Under the pieces are notes generated by a model that saw only the letters and a program-made list of their open reading frames with translations, did no database searches and was not told the origin of the DNA. Source: Symbiodinium sp. CCMP2592 (lineage: Eukaryota; Sar; Dinophyceae; Suessiales; Symbiodiniaceae). Taken from it: a stretch of 64,000 bases of DNA. The stretch is taken from NCBI GenBank assembly GCA_905221615.1, contig CAJNDT010001225.1:310001-374000 (forward strand), read 5' to 3'. The number at the start of each line of letters is the position of its first letter. Position 1 is the first letter of the stretch. The translations under genes and the position numbers were made by a program. Below, piece after piece: positions 29,946-42,010 of the stretch.

Positions 29946-30036
29946 CCCTTTTGTTAGAGGCTCCATGGTCCGAAACTTCAGTGTCGCATTTACAGCTTCA
30001 GCCATGAGACCTCGGCGGAGCTCAAGAGATGTTTAG

Positions 30037-30211
30037 GGTTTATATAAGGATTTTTTTAGGGTTTAGGGGTTAAGGGGTTTAGGGTTTAGGGGTTTAAGGG
30101 TTTAGGGTTTAAGGGTTTTAGGGCTTAGGGGTTTAGGGTTTAAGGGTTAAGGGTTTAAGGGTTTAGGGTCTAAGGGTTTAGGGTCTAAGGGTTTAGGGGT
30201 TTAGGGTTTAG
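30037..30211 (+). repeat. telomere-like TTTAGGG-derived array
   Basis: About 20 variant heptamers, mostly TTTAGGG, TTTAAGGG and TTAGGGG; it ends directly at an F9 element. Confidence 0.9.
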
Positions 30212-30319
30212 GATGCCCAGTAACCTAGGAATAAAAAGGGCTCCCCTTTTGGTATTGGGTAACTTTATAAAGAACCTAGGACTATAAAAAGGGAACAAGG
30301 GTACTGCTGGGCATCCCAG
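30211..30319. mobile_element. F9 inverted-repeat element
   Basis: TAGGATGCCCAGTAACCTAG faces AGGGTACTGCTGGGCATCC. Confidence 0.85.
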
Positions 30320-30598
30320 TGAACAAGTAACAAAGACGCAACGAAGTTTAGGATACCGTCGCTTTCCTGAGGACGAGCTTGGGAATTGGGGGTTCAAATT
30401 TCGGATCTGTTCAGGTGCTTGAAGCATGGACAAAGGGTAAATAAGCAGAAACTGTAAGGACCCCGCCACAAACTCAGAACCCACAAGAAGAAGGCATACC
30501 ACATGCACACACAAACACGAAGTGGCTATACGTGAAGCCTGCACCACCCCATGAAAGCCAGGGAATGACAAACTGCTCGGCACTTCTCGTAGGAAACA

Positions 30599-32038
30599 TC
30601 AGTTACACATCGCGCAGCTGATACTGTGACTACCAATGTCACTACCCCAGGAGACCACGGATCCATCACCCAGGACTGCAGCAAATGCGCTCGGGGAAGC
30701 TTGGATCTGCTGCACATCTCGCAGCTGCTCCTGTACTGCACTGCTGTCGCCACCAAAGTCGGCACTGCCCCAGGTGACCACAAATCCACCACTTAGGATT
30801 GCAGCAAATGCCCCATCAGAAGCTTGGAGCTGTTGTACATTCTTCAGCTGCTTCTGTACGGCTCTGCTGTCGCCGCCGTAATTGTCCCTCCCCGAGGTGA
30901 CCACAGATCCGTCGAGCCGGATTGCAGCAAAAGCACCATAAGAAGCTTGGATCTGCTGCACATCGCGCAGCTGCTCCTGTACCGCGCTGAGGTCGCCAGC
31001 ACATTCGATATCACCCCAAGCGACCACAGATCCATCCCCCAGGATTGCAGCAAATACGTAATCAGAAGCCTGGATCTGCTGCACATCTCGCAGCTGATCC
31101 TGTACCGCACTGCTGTCACCACCAGAGTCGTTTCTACCCCAGGTGACCACAGATCCATCATCCAGGATTGCAGCGAATGCAGCATGAGTAGCTTGGATCT
31201 GCTGCACATGCTTCAGCTGCGCCTGTACCGCACTGCTGTCGCCCTCTTCGGCACTACCCCAGGTGACAACACATCCGTCGCCCAAGATTGCAGCAAACGC
31301 GCGACCAGAAGCCTGGATCTGCTGCACATCTCGCAGCTGATCCTGTACTGCAGTGCTGTCGCCACCATAGGCGGCCCCACCCCAGGTGACCAAAGATCCG
31401 TCACCCAGGATTGCAGCAAATGCGACACGAGAAGCTTGGACCTGCTGCACATCTCGCAGCTGATCCTGTAGCGCCCTGCCGCCGGCATGACCCCAGGTAA
31501 CCACAGATCTATCACCCAGGATTGCAGCAAATGCAGAATATGAAGCTTGGATCTGCTGCACGTCTCGCAGCTGATCCTGGACGGCACTGCTGTCGCCTCC
31601 AGATTCGGCATCACCCCAGGTGACCACAGATCCATCAGCCAAGATTGCAGCAAATGCGCGATCAGAAGCTTGGATTTGCTGCACATCTCGCAGCTGATCC
31701 TGCACCGAGCTGCTGTCGCCGCCGTAGGCGGCATCACCCCAGGTGACGACAGATCCATCACCCAGGATCGCGGCGAACGCATTTCTACTGCCTTTGTTGC
31801 CTTTAATCTGGACTGGGTTCACATGCAGGGTGAGTACATCTCCATGCTTCAACTTCGCTTCGGTGACAGTTTGTGCTCCGACAAGCACCTCTCCAGAAGA
31901 ATTCAGCAGCCGACCCCCTCTCTGGACCGCCAAGGCACTCTTGGCTCGGTGCTTCAATGACTCACCGGATGCATCCGACTCCACCTCCACGGAGGCACGC
32001 TTGCCACTCAGCAGGTGCACATCCACAGAAATCGACAT
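30599..32038 (-). CDS. ubiquitin-like domain plus nine and a half RCC1-like repeats (copy 2)
   Basis: Intronless, 479 residues from ATG 32038. The N-terminus MSISVDVHLLSGKRASVEVE parallels copy 1. Units of about 41 residues follow; unit 3 has lost a few residues (HAGGRALQDQL) and the tenth ends after VVSWG with a divergent tail SDIGSHSISCAMCN. Copies 1 and 2 lie head to tail about 2 kb apart and share sequence 5' of the ATG, including GCAATGGCAAGACCAAAGAC, so they arose by duplication. Role unknown; a ubiquitin-related scaffold is only a guess. Confidence 0.85.
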   Translation of the reverse strand: MSISVDVHLLSGKRASVEVESDASGESLKHRAKSALAVQRGGRLLNSSGEVLVGAQTVTEAKLKHGDVLTLHVNPVQIKGNKGSRNAFAAILGDGSVVTWGDAAYGGDSSSVQDQLRDVQQIQASDRAFAAILADGSVVTWGDAESGGDSSAVQDQLRDVQQIQASYSAFAAILGDRSVVTWGHAGGRALQDQLRDVQQVQASRVAFAAILGDGSLVTWGGAAYGGDSTAVQDQLRDVQQIQASGRAFAAILGDGCVVTWGSAEEGDSSAVQAQLKHVQQIQATHAAFAAILDDGSVVTWGRNDSGGDSSAVQDQLRDVQQIQASDYVFAAILGDGSVVAWGDIECAGDLSAVQEQLRDVQQIQASYGAFAAIRLDGSVVTSGRDNYGGDSRAVQKQLKNVQQLQASDGAFAAILSGGFVVTWGSADFGGDSSAVQEQLRDVQQIQASPSAFAAVLGDGSVVSWGSDIGSHSISCAMCN

Positions 32039-32086
32039 GACGCGGCGGTGCAGGCAATGGCAAGACCAAAGACTGCAGCCTACTAT

Positions 32087-32185
32087 CGGGGCCTTAATAA
32101 TTAGAATAGGACTTTGGGGCCCATTATACTATAATGATAATAAGGAACCCCACACAGTAGTATTGGTAATTATTTGGGCCCCTAT
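32087..32185. mobile_element. F2 inverted-repeat element just upstream of copy 2
   Basis: GGGGCCTTAATAATTAGAAT faces GGTAATTATTTGGGCCCCTA, about 50 nt before the ATG and co-linear with the element upstream of copy 1. Confidence 0.85.
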
Positions 32186-32675
32186 ATTGCTAGTTCATAT
32201 GTTTTCATCTTAAAATCCGAAGCACTGGGTGCGGAAGCCGACACTACAGCTCGTGACCAAAATTGGCGCCTGGCCTGTAAGCCCTGAGCCCTACAGCTTA
32301 TAGTTTAGGTTTTAGGGTTCAGGGTTTAGGGGCTTAGGGTTTAGGGAAATGCTATAGCGTATATAGCCCAAGTATGTTCTCATCAAGAATTGCGAGTTTG
32401 CTTTGTTTCGTATCTTGTTGGCTTCTGCCTCAAACTGCTTTCAGCTGAACTGGTTAACTCTAAACCCTAAACCTCCAAACCCTAAACCCACAAGCCCTAA
32501 ACCCCGAACCCCAAACCCTAAACTCCCAAACCTAAACCTCCAAACCCTAAACCCCCAAACCCTGAACCCCAAACCTTAAACCTCCAAACCCTAGAAACCA
32601 TAATCCTCCCACACCAAGAGTCCCAGGCCATTCACTGGCAGAAGTTCCTTACCAGATGAAGCCTTGCCTCGGAGG

Positions 32676-32781
32676 TACGGTGGATGATATAAATCCTGCA
32701 TTACCTTAAGGACCCTAAACTATGGAATTATGGTATATTCCTTAGTATATGGGTCATGCAGGATTTATATCATCGACCGTA
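32676..32781. mobile_element. F1 inverted-repeat element
   Basis: TACGGTGGATGATATAAATC faces TTTATATCATCGACCGTA; one compensating substitution keeps the arms paired. Confidence 0.9.
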
Positions 32782-32832
32782 AGGCGGGCGGGATTGTAGG
32801 GCTCTTCTGGTGGCTTAAGTACTATAGTACTA

Positions 32833-32932
32833 TAGGGGCCTCAATCATTAGAATAGGGTTTTGGGGCCATCAAACTGTAATATGTCGAACAAGGAACCTC
32901 CAAAATAGTATAGGTATTTAATTAAGGCCCCT
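32833..32932. mobile_element. F2 inverted-repeat element
   Basis: TAGGGGCCTCAATCATTAGA faces GTATTTAATTAAGGCCCCTA. Confidence 0.85.
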
Positions 32933-33263
32933 AAACCCTAAGCCTTAAACCCTTAAACGTAAGCTCTAAACCCTAAACTCTACAGCTTGAATCCTGTGGG
33001 TTAAAAGTAACCTCAGCACGCAGAAGCACATTGCAAACTCTGCAGAGTCTCCGATTTCTTGTGGGGGGGTGGGGGGTACCTTCTTTTAGGGCTCTTCGAA
33101 TAAGGATCCTACTACTTAGGGCACTATGTTAGGGTCCCCTGTTTTCTGAAACTTCCACAATGCCGAATGATGCGCGAAACTCGAGTGTTCCTGAGTTTGC
33201 CCTAAACCCTAAACCCCCTAAACCCCCTAAACCCCTAAACACTAAATCCTAAACCCTAAACTA

Positions 33264-33366
33264 CTATTTGCTTAAGAAACCCCCAAAAAATACAAATAAT
33301 AATCCCTATATTACCCCCATAAGGATTTTTTATTTTTATTTTTGGGGGTTCTTAAGCAAATAGTAG
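33264..33366. mobile_element. F10 inverted-repeat element
   Basis: TACTATTTGCTTAAGAAACC faces GGTTCTTAAGCAAATAGTA, closely matching the copy at 29.8 kb. Confidence 0.9.
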
Positions 33367-34254
33367 TAAACCCACCTAAACCCTAAACCGTTTTTGCATC
33401 GGAGCTTCGGCTTTCGGGACTCGAGTTTCGGAAGCGGTTTAGGGTTTAGACTGGGCTTTGAAGTCACCAGGGAGAAAAAAAGTATGGACTTTTATTTCAT
33501 ATTGGTTCCTTCAAAGAAACAGGTACCAAAAACCAGTTTTCAAGTATGGATCTCCAGAACCCAGTAGACTTTAAGGCTTAGGGTTTAGGGTTCAGGGTTT
33601 AGGGCTTTCTTTGTTGAACGGCTCTTGGGTTTGTGGTTTGGGGTTGAGTTTAGCTGTGGACTGCGAGGATGTCCGGCAAGTATTAGGCGCACCCACCCCT
33701 GGAACCCCAAACCACAGAGCACCACAAAGCGTAAGCTCGCGGAGGCCTGGACTACAAAGGGAATTCTCGCGCTCACTTCAAGCGAAATCAGACAACCGCC
33801 TCGTGGTTTGGGGCAGGGGTCCTTTTCCGACCTCGAACCGTTGCCGTCAAGGCCATCATGCCGGAAAGCTCTGAAACTCTAAGCAGCTCCAAGCCCCGAA
33901 ACCGAATGATCCCGAATCCTAACTCTTGTGGGGTTTAGGGTTTAGGGTTCAGGGTTTAGGGTTTGGGTTTAGGGTCTAGGGTCTAGGATCTAGGGTTTAG
34001 GGTTCAGGGTGTAGGGTTTAGGGTCTAGGGCTTAGGGCTTCGGGCTTGAAGCCCTCACTCCTACCCAAGATGATTGAGCCCACAGAGCCAGATATCCAAA
34101 CGACTTGCAACACAGGCTAAACCTTGCCCGGTAAGCCCGCCGTTCATCGTCGGTCTGGAACAGGAAACTCTATGTAAATCCTAAACCCCATGACAAAACC
34201 CTTAGACCCTTACGGGGAAAGTACAAGATATCCCAAAGACCTACTACCTCAGTA

Positions 34255-34435
34255 TAGCCCTAAACCCTCAACCCCCAAACCCTCCACCATACACCCCAAA
34301 CCCTAAACCCCCTAAACCCCTAAACTTAACCCTAAACCCCTAAATTCTAAACCCCCTAAACCCCTAAGCCCTAAACCCCTCAACCCCTAAACCCTAAACC
34401 CCTAAACCCTAAACCCCAAACCCCTAAACACTCCA
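34255..34435 (-). repeat. telomere-like CCCTAAA-derived array
   Basis: More than 20 variant units such as CCCTAAA, CCCCTAAA and CCCTCAA in tandem. Confidence 0.9.
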
Positions 34436-36059
34436 GACAAAGGCACCCAAGAGGTGCTGGGCATGACGAGGAAAAGAGCGGCGCTAGGAAGTGCGCGCGC
34501 GGCTGTGAACCAGACGCGACAGGTGAGGGGAGGTTCCATGAAGGCTGCGAATGGAAGAAGGGACTCTTTAGGGTTTAGGGGTTAAGGGTTTCGGGTTTAA
34601 GGGTTTCGAGTTTAAGGGTTATATAAGGGTTTAGGGGTTTCGGGTAAGGAACCCCGGGACGTTCCTACATACGGGGCTTCTATAGAGGGGTGCGGAGCAG
34701 GGGTTCCAGTATCAAGAGGCTCCATTGGGTTTCTATACGCGTTCAGCAATACTAGTAACTAGTAACTAGGGGTTCAGATATGATAGACCCTAAACCCCCA
34801 AAACCAAAACCCAAAATGCATAAACCCCGAACCCTACACCCTAAATCGTGCCTAAACCCTAAACCCTAAACCCTAAACCCAAGGCCCTAAATGGTGGAAG
34901 CTTTAGGGTTTCAGGGAGGTTTTCAATGGGGGATGGGAGCTTTCTTCTGTTGGCCCTGCTGATGCATACGGAATCTTACTTCCAGGATATGTAGGGTTTA
35001 GGGATTTTGGGGTTTGGGACGGGATGGTTTAGGGTCTAGGGTATGAGGCTTAAGGTTTTAGGGCTCAGGGCTGAGGGCTCAGGGGGGTGGGGGGTTGGAT
35101 ATATGGAAGGCTTTGTGGGCGCCAGTGATTCAAGGATCTTTGGGAGAGGTATCGATAATATTCACGTACCTTGACCCCAAATAACCTACCCTTTTCCGGA
35201 CTTATTACCTTTTTCCGGACTTATATACCCTAAGGCCCCAAAGTAGTGCCATTTTGAGGTTCGTATATAGAATCCTATAATCGCAATCCCAACAAGATTC
35301 TATGTACGAACCCCAAAATGGAACTACTTTATTTTGGGTCCTTATAATAAGGATCCTACCATTCAGGGTGCTATACTAGGGTCCCCTATTTTCGGAAACT
35401 CCCATATAGATCTTGGGCTTGAAACTATGTAACATGTGTGTGTGTGTGGTATTGTGTGCGATTACACATACGCATACGCATGCACATGTACGCGGACATT
35501 GTACATGTATGTGGGCATACAGATAAACCTACATCTGCGCAGATAGATGCTCATATGCTTGTATGTGTACTTGCATGTTTGCATATCTTATGGCCCGCTT
35601 CTTCAGAAAGCAACCGTTTGCATCACCACAACGAACTAATCTGCAAAGGCCTACGAAACTCTTTGCTACAAGCAACTTGGGCCGAACATCAACGAACATG
35701 CTAGCATACGCCGGGTATGGTAGAGGCACCCACGATCTGGACAGGGCCTAATCACTTCAAAGTAGAAAGCGGCAGGCACAACTCCAATAGCTCTTGCTAC
35801 GTCCCTGATCCTTTAGGTGAGGTTTGCAATTTCGTTTTGCAGAACTCGAGCCCCTCATCCTGTGAAATGTAGTGAATGTAGTGTCCAGGCCAAGCCGTTT
35901 TCCCCGTACGCGTGGCATGCGACCCTTACTCCTGCGGCCTTCTTGGCTGCGGAGTCACAGCTTCTTTGCGCTGGGGGCATGAACTGGTGCGATGCCTGAA
36001 CCTGGAAACTAAATCTCACGGCTTCACACTAAATCCTTTCGCCTGTATGGAATCCTGAA

Positions 36060-36445
36060 CAAAGACACTCCACTCTGGAATCGAACGTTGAGTTAGATCT
36101 TCCTAATAAACCATCTTTGTATTTATTATTAATAACCCCAACATTCAATTGCAATTGTTTTTGGTTCTTGTAATACACCAAATTGAAGTTCGTCATGACT
36201 CTAACTCGCAACCGCTCCGCCCAACGTGTTGCTCTATGCATAGCTTTTCGCAAAAAAAAGATGTCGATCGATAGGGCGATTCAGTCACCATTCCTACTCT
36301 TACTAGAGCTAGTTCATTGTTGGGATAGGATGAAAACAATACATTTTAATTCCTTATTGGGTTCAAGTACCCATAAAGAATGTAAAATGTTACCCAACTA
36401 TGACAAAGAGAGACTCTTACATCACACAATTCAATCACAAGCAGA
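36060..36445. other. AT-rich island free of telomere-like words
   Basis: Composition and word use differ from the surroundings: no TTTAGGG/CCCTAAA heptamers and no inverted-repeat elements, and stretches such as TTTGTATTTATTATTAATAA. A 74-codon minus-strand frame (36253-36029) is open. It could be organelle-derived, a different repeat, or an old insertion; I recognise no gene. Confidence 0.4.
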
Positions 36446-37038
36446 AACACAGCACCGGCGGGAAGGCAGGTGTACTTCCGGGGCGAGGGATTGAACGAAT
36501 GGGCGTCAACAGTCCAAAAGCGATCGCTTTCACACAGTTGCTGCCGTCCCTTGCTAGCGGCTGTTGAGTACAAAGCGTCCTGACTGCCCACCTAAACCCA
36601 TGCTCCCTAAGCCCTAAACCTAACAGTCTAACGATCATAAAACTACAAAGACACAAACCCCAACCCCGAACCCTGAACCCTACCCCAACCCTGAACCCTT
36701 ATAAAACAATCAAACCCTAACACTCTTCCAGTCTCATGAAAGCGGAAGTCGGGGGATCACCGGCTTGCTATCCTGGCGCAGTCGCGACTTCGTTTTCCGG
36801 CCCAGCTTTTGCAAGGTTTCCCAAATGCCTGGAAGGATCCACCCCTTAGTAGTATACGGTCGACAACTGGGGGATCTATAACTTCTATCCTTCCAGGGTC
36901 TGGGTAAGGGTCTAGAAATGTGAGTGAGCAGTGGTAACATAAGTTCGGAATTCATCTTAGAGTTGTCTTTAAAGGGTGAGGCAAGCCACTGCAAGCGACT
37001 CAGCCTCGAATGCAACGAGATACATGACCAGGGGCTGA

Positions 37039-37143
37039 TATGGGTAGCTGTCAAAACTATGGTCCCTTTTTGGGTCCCCTGAATATTAGGTGCCGTATCA
37101 TAACAAGGACCCAAAAAGGGACCCTAATTTTGACAACCACCCA
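37039..37143. mobile_element. F4 inverted-repeat element
   Basis: TGGGTAGCTGTCAAAACTAT faces CTAATTTTGACAACCACCCA, with ATAT on each side. Confidence 0.9.
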
Positions 37144-37327
37144 TATATGCTGCCATGAATCAACTCACAAGGCTTGGAGACTGTGGATCCCATGCGAGGT
37201 TGGGATCAACAGCTAAGGGCTCAGCATAACGCAAAAGTGTTTAATGAACGATATCTAAAGCTGCGAGGAGGAAGACGTGTTGAAGTTTGACTACCTGGAA
37301 GACAGAACAAGCACGAGCCGACTAATA

Positions 37328-37432
37328 TTGGGGCCTTAATACTTGGAATGGGTTTTGGGGCCCATTACACTATAAGACTATAAGTATATAATAAGGAACC
37401 CGAAATAGTATAGGTCATTACTTAGGCCCCTA
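37328..37432. mobile_element. F2 inverted-repeat element
   Basis: TTGGGGCCTTAATACTTGGA faces GTCATTACTTAGGCCCCTAT. Confidence 0.8.
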
Positions 37433-37816
37433 TAGTAACTATCAAGCAACCCAGCATCGGTAACTGTCGTAGAAACCAGGCTCCAGCACTCTGTACAGAA
37501 CCTACACAGACCACCTCGGCAAACTTTCTACAAGAGAGGGAAAAAGCCCAAGACCCTTTAGTTGAGGATCATATACCATAAACAAGTGCTGTAGGGTTTC
37601 TGTTTCTATTCTTGGGATTACTCCTGACAAAAAACTATACTGAAGACCTCCCACTCCTCAAGGAAGCTTGTGCAGGAACCCTTAGAGGAACCCGTTAAAG
37701 GAACCCTTTGAAGGGACCCTCCTCCTCTCCATAAGCCCTCTGTAAGGGCTCTCCTCCCGTAAGGGGCCTCCTCCCTGCAAGGGTCCAAGTACCTCATAAG
37801 GGCTAAGGAGTCTTAT

Positions 37817-37921
37817 ATAGGGGCCTTAACAATTAGAATAGGGTTTTGGGCCCATATACTATAGCTATATCTTATGAAGAACCTCCCAAACTACTAAAGC
37901 TACTTATTCAAGCCCTTATGG
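37817..37921. mobile_element. F2 inverted-repeat element
   Basis: TATAGGGGCCTTAACAATTA faces GCTACTTATTCAAGCCCTTA; the right arm is more decayed. Confidence 0.75.
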
Positions 37922-38088
37922 TAAGGTTTAGGGCTTTGGGATAAGACATAACCATATGCTCCCCCAAAGCTAACCCACATTACGACTATATAACAAATAT
38001 CGTTCTGGGGCTTTGGGGTTAACTTTACATGCCTTGGACATGTTCGACGAGTTTAGGTTTAGTTTTTAGTGTGCGGCTTGTCCTCCAC

Positions 38089-38862
<774 letters not shown>

Positions 38863-39061
38863 CCTGTGCCTTGAGTTTAGGGGTCTTTAGGGGTTTATTT
38901 TTTTTGCAACGCCTTTTTCCGCACCAAAGCACGGAGAGCCGGTTGGGGCAGGCTTCATCAAACCCTTAGGGGTTTAGGGCTGAGAGTTTAGGGCTGAGAG
39001 TTTAGGGTTTAGGATCTAGGTTTAGGATCTAGGCTTAGGGTGTAGGGCTGAGTGTAGCCCT

Positions 39062-39176
39062 TAAAGGATCATTGGACGTAGTAACCAGGGTTATAAACAA
39101 CGTAACGATACTTAACCTTCTCACCCCCAACCAGCGAAGAGGCTTCTAACCCCTTTCCCATGATCCTCCAAGCAGA
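39062..39176. mobile_element. F5 inverted-repeat element, decayed
   Basis: CTTAAAGGATCATTGGACGT at the left and CCCATGATCCTCCAAGCAGA at the right; the arms are imperfect. Confidence 0.6.
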
Positions 39177-39199
39177 CCCTAAATCCTGAAGCCCTGCAG

Positions 39200-39655
39200 A
39201 TCCCTTTTAGATCCCGTCAAGCAACCCCAGATTCCTTATAGAACCCTTTAAGGAACCCTGCAAGTAACCCTTCAAGGAACCCTACAAATCCCTTATAGAA
39301 CCTTTTAAGGAACCCTTCAAGTAACCCTACAAATCCCTTATAGAACCTTTTAAGGAACCCTTCAAGTAACCCTTCAAGGAACCCTACAAATCCCTCATAA
39401 AACCTGTTAAGGAACCCTTCAAGTAACCCTTCAAGGAACCCTACAAATCCCTTATAAAACCTTTTAAGGAACCCTTCAAGTAACCCTTCAAGGAACCCTA
39501 CAAATCCCCTATAAAACCTTTTAAGGAACCCTTCAAGTAACCCTTCAAGGAACCCTACAAATCCCTTACACCTTTTAAGGAACCCTACAAATCCCTTACA
39601 CCTTTTAAGGAACCCTACAAATCCCTTATAGAATCCTTTACGGAACCCTTTAAGT
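39200..39655. repeat. minisatellite of AAGGAACCC-rich units
   Basis: At least seven tandem copies of a unit of about 55-60 bp built from AACCCTACAAATCCCTTATA, GAACCTTTTAAGGAACCC and TTCAAGTAACCC words, with unit-length variation towards the right end. Confidence 0.95.
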
Positions 39656-40389
39656 TGCTAAGTCCCATGATCCTGAAAGCAGGCTCGAGGGCTTAGGCGT
39701 TAAAGCCAAGTTGACATCCCTCTAATGTGGACCCCTTTAAAGGAACCCTACTCAAATTTTTGAAGGCCCCTATACCATAAAACCCTACTATAGATCCCTT
39801 TTTGGTCCTCCCTCTTTCCTGCATATATCACTAGGGTTTAGGGTCCAGGGCCAGGGTTTGCGGTTCTTTAGGGTTTAGGGTTTAGGGCCAGGGTTAAGGG
39901 GGGTTCAGGGTGTAGGGCCAGGGTTTAGGGGGTTTAGGTTTAGGGTCTAGGGCCAGGTTTAGGGGGTTTGGGGCCTAGGGCCAGGGTTTCGGGGCCTGAC
40001 GCACATGTAATGGTCTCCTAATGCCGAGCTGCGGTGTTCGCCGAAGTCCAGGTGCTGAACACGGACAGCCTCCTTTGTAGTGCCTCGTCTCAGGGGTTGA
40101 AAGGTTTCGGCTTCCGGGGCTTTAAGTTAGTTCTCGGGGCTTTCGGGGCCGGGGTTTAAAGGTTGAGGATGCCTTAAACTACCAAACCCTACGAGAGTGC
40201 GCTTAATCCCCGACACGGTTGAAACACCCAGTCCCCGACAAGGAGCGCACCACCACCCGACAAAAAAAAACAAAACCCACGACAAAGAATGCTTCGCATG
40301 AATCGTGCTTTGTCTCAAGGGCTCCTTGCAAAGAGTTCTGGGCTTCTTACTTGACCAATCATCTCAGAGGATCTACAGCCTGACATTTG

Positions 40390-40486
40390 GGATACCCAAA
40401 GGCCCCAAAGTAGTTCCTTTTTGGGTTCATATATAGAATCCTATAAGGTGGTAATCCCAAAAAGGAACTACTTTGGGGCCTCTGGG
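40390..40486. mobile_element. F11 inverted-repeat element
   Basis: CCCAAAGGCCCCAAAGTAGT faces ACTACTTTGGGGCCTCTGGG. Confidence 0.9.
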
Positions 40487-40865
40487 GAAGGAGATCTTAT
40501 CTTGAACCCTCTGAGAACTGCGCAAAAGCCATTTTTCGGCTGCGCTTCCAAGTGAAGCAGGGTTCGAGTCGAACGGCTCTGCCGCAGGGTTCAGGGTTCA
40601 GGGTTCAGGGTTTAGGGTTTAGGGTTTAGATTGACTGCTGATGCTACCGATTGCATAGCTAACCAGTGGTTTTGGGGGGTTCCCTTGGCTCTTTAGCTCC
40701 TTATTTAATAGGGAATATCATCATCCCTGGCTCCTTAGCTCCCATAATACCAATGGTTAGATAGTAATTACTCTGATTACCATTAGTGGCAGAAGTAGTA
40801 ACATTATCACTTACTCTTAGGGCAAGTTCAAAGGACAGTGGTTTTGGATGGGTTCTACGATACTG

Positions 40866-41248
40866 TCATTCAAATCCGCTGTCCTTTGAAGTTGGGGAAG
40901 TAGCAGTGAAGAAGCGGTAGTACGAGCAATCACAGTCCAGGCCATTCGGGCAGACATCGACTGGGGAAGACGCACCGTTGGAGGATGTTCTCTCCCGACA
41001 GGGGTCCCTGCCTCTGATCAAGATCACCTGAAAGCCGTTCTCAGTGAACCGAGCTGAGTCCTTCCGCGTCTGCTCTACGGCTCCCGAAGAGCCCGAGTGA
41101 AGCATCAAAACTCTCGGCCGGCTCGTGTCTCTCACTCGGACTCTGTCCCTTTCAGCTTCGGACACGAAGTCAACACCGGGCCAAAGCTTATCCCTTGCCG
41201 ACATAACGTTCCACTTCTGAAGCATCCTTCGAAGCAACCGGTCAACAC
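40866..41248 (-). CDS. candidate 3' terminal exon, unknown protein
   Basis: 127 codons are open after a TGTGAG|G acceptor at 41248, ending in TGA at 40866. The product is mixed and protein-like: RRMLQKWNVMSARDKLWPGV, then SRPRVLMLHSGSSGAVEQTR, FTENGFQVILIRGRDPC and a Cys-containing C-terminus CPNGLDCDCSYYRFF. VLMLHSGSSG followed by a second predicted strand VILIRG recalls the start of an alpha/beta-hydrolase-like fold, but this is only suggest­ive. An imperfect palindrome (40827-40887) overlaps the stop. Confidence 0.45.
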
Positions 41249-41409
41249 CTCACAGGAGAAGTCGCGACGCAGCGTTCCCTGCAATTAAGCTAAAACCGGA
41301 GTTTTAAGCGTCCCAAGCCTGAAACCTGCAAAATGTCCGGAGTCATTGGCAAGGATGTTACCAACAACAAAGCCATACTCCCTCATCCGGAAACCCAAAG
41401 ACCTGTATA

Positions 41410-42010
41410 ACCAACAATGCAGGCAATAAGCCCTAAAACCCTAAACACAAAGCCCTAGAAGAAAACATAGCACAGCCAACCCTAAACCCTAAACCCCATA
41501 CCCTAAACCCCAAACCCTGAAGCCTTAAACCCTTAAGCCTAACCCTACAGCCTTAAACCTTAAGCCCTAAACTCTAGCACTGACTACACCTTAAGCCCTA
41601 AACCCTAAACCCCTAAACCCTAAATAACCCTAAAGTCTAAAGCCCTGAAACCTTGAGCCCTCAACCCCAAACCCTAAAGCCTTAAACCCAAACCCTTGAG
41701 CCCCAAACCCTAAGCCTTGAGCCGTCAATAACCCTAAGCCCTAAGCCCCTAAACCCTAAATAACCCTAAACCGCTAAACCCCTAAACCCTAAACCCCTAA
41801 GCCCTAAACCCCTAAAGCCCTAAACCCTAAATGCCCCAAATGACCCCAAAGCCTTGAGTTTTCAATAACCCCTAACAATGAAAACAAAAACGAAATCCCC
41901 ACATAACCCTAAACCCCTAAAGCCCTAAACCCCCTAAATAACCCTAAAGGGCTCAGCCTAAATATCCCTAAACCCTAATTTTCCCTAAAGCCCTAAACCC
42001 TAAAAGGCCT
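41410..42010 (-). repeat. telomere-like CCCTAAA-derived block
   Basis: About 600 bp of variant heptamers (CCCTAAA, CCTTAAA, CCCTGAA, CCCTAAGC) with little else. It is the largest such block in the window on this strand. Confidence 0.9.

Larger units (their letters stand above)
32200..38080. other. long region without a convincing gene
   Basis: I see telomere-like heptamers, inverted-repeat elements, TG-rich microsatellite words (35,430-35,560) and scattered open frames, including 33,611-33,882 on the plus strand and 36,734-36,960 on the minus strand, that lack exon-like borders. Small exons could have been missed. Confidence 0.5.

Noticed and set aside
27214..32038. Regularly spaced near-identical repeats, superficially like a CRISPR array
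   Set aside because: The 123-nt periodicity is a protein repeat in an open frame in a eukaryotic context, without constant short repeats and unique spacers.
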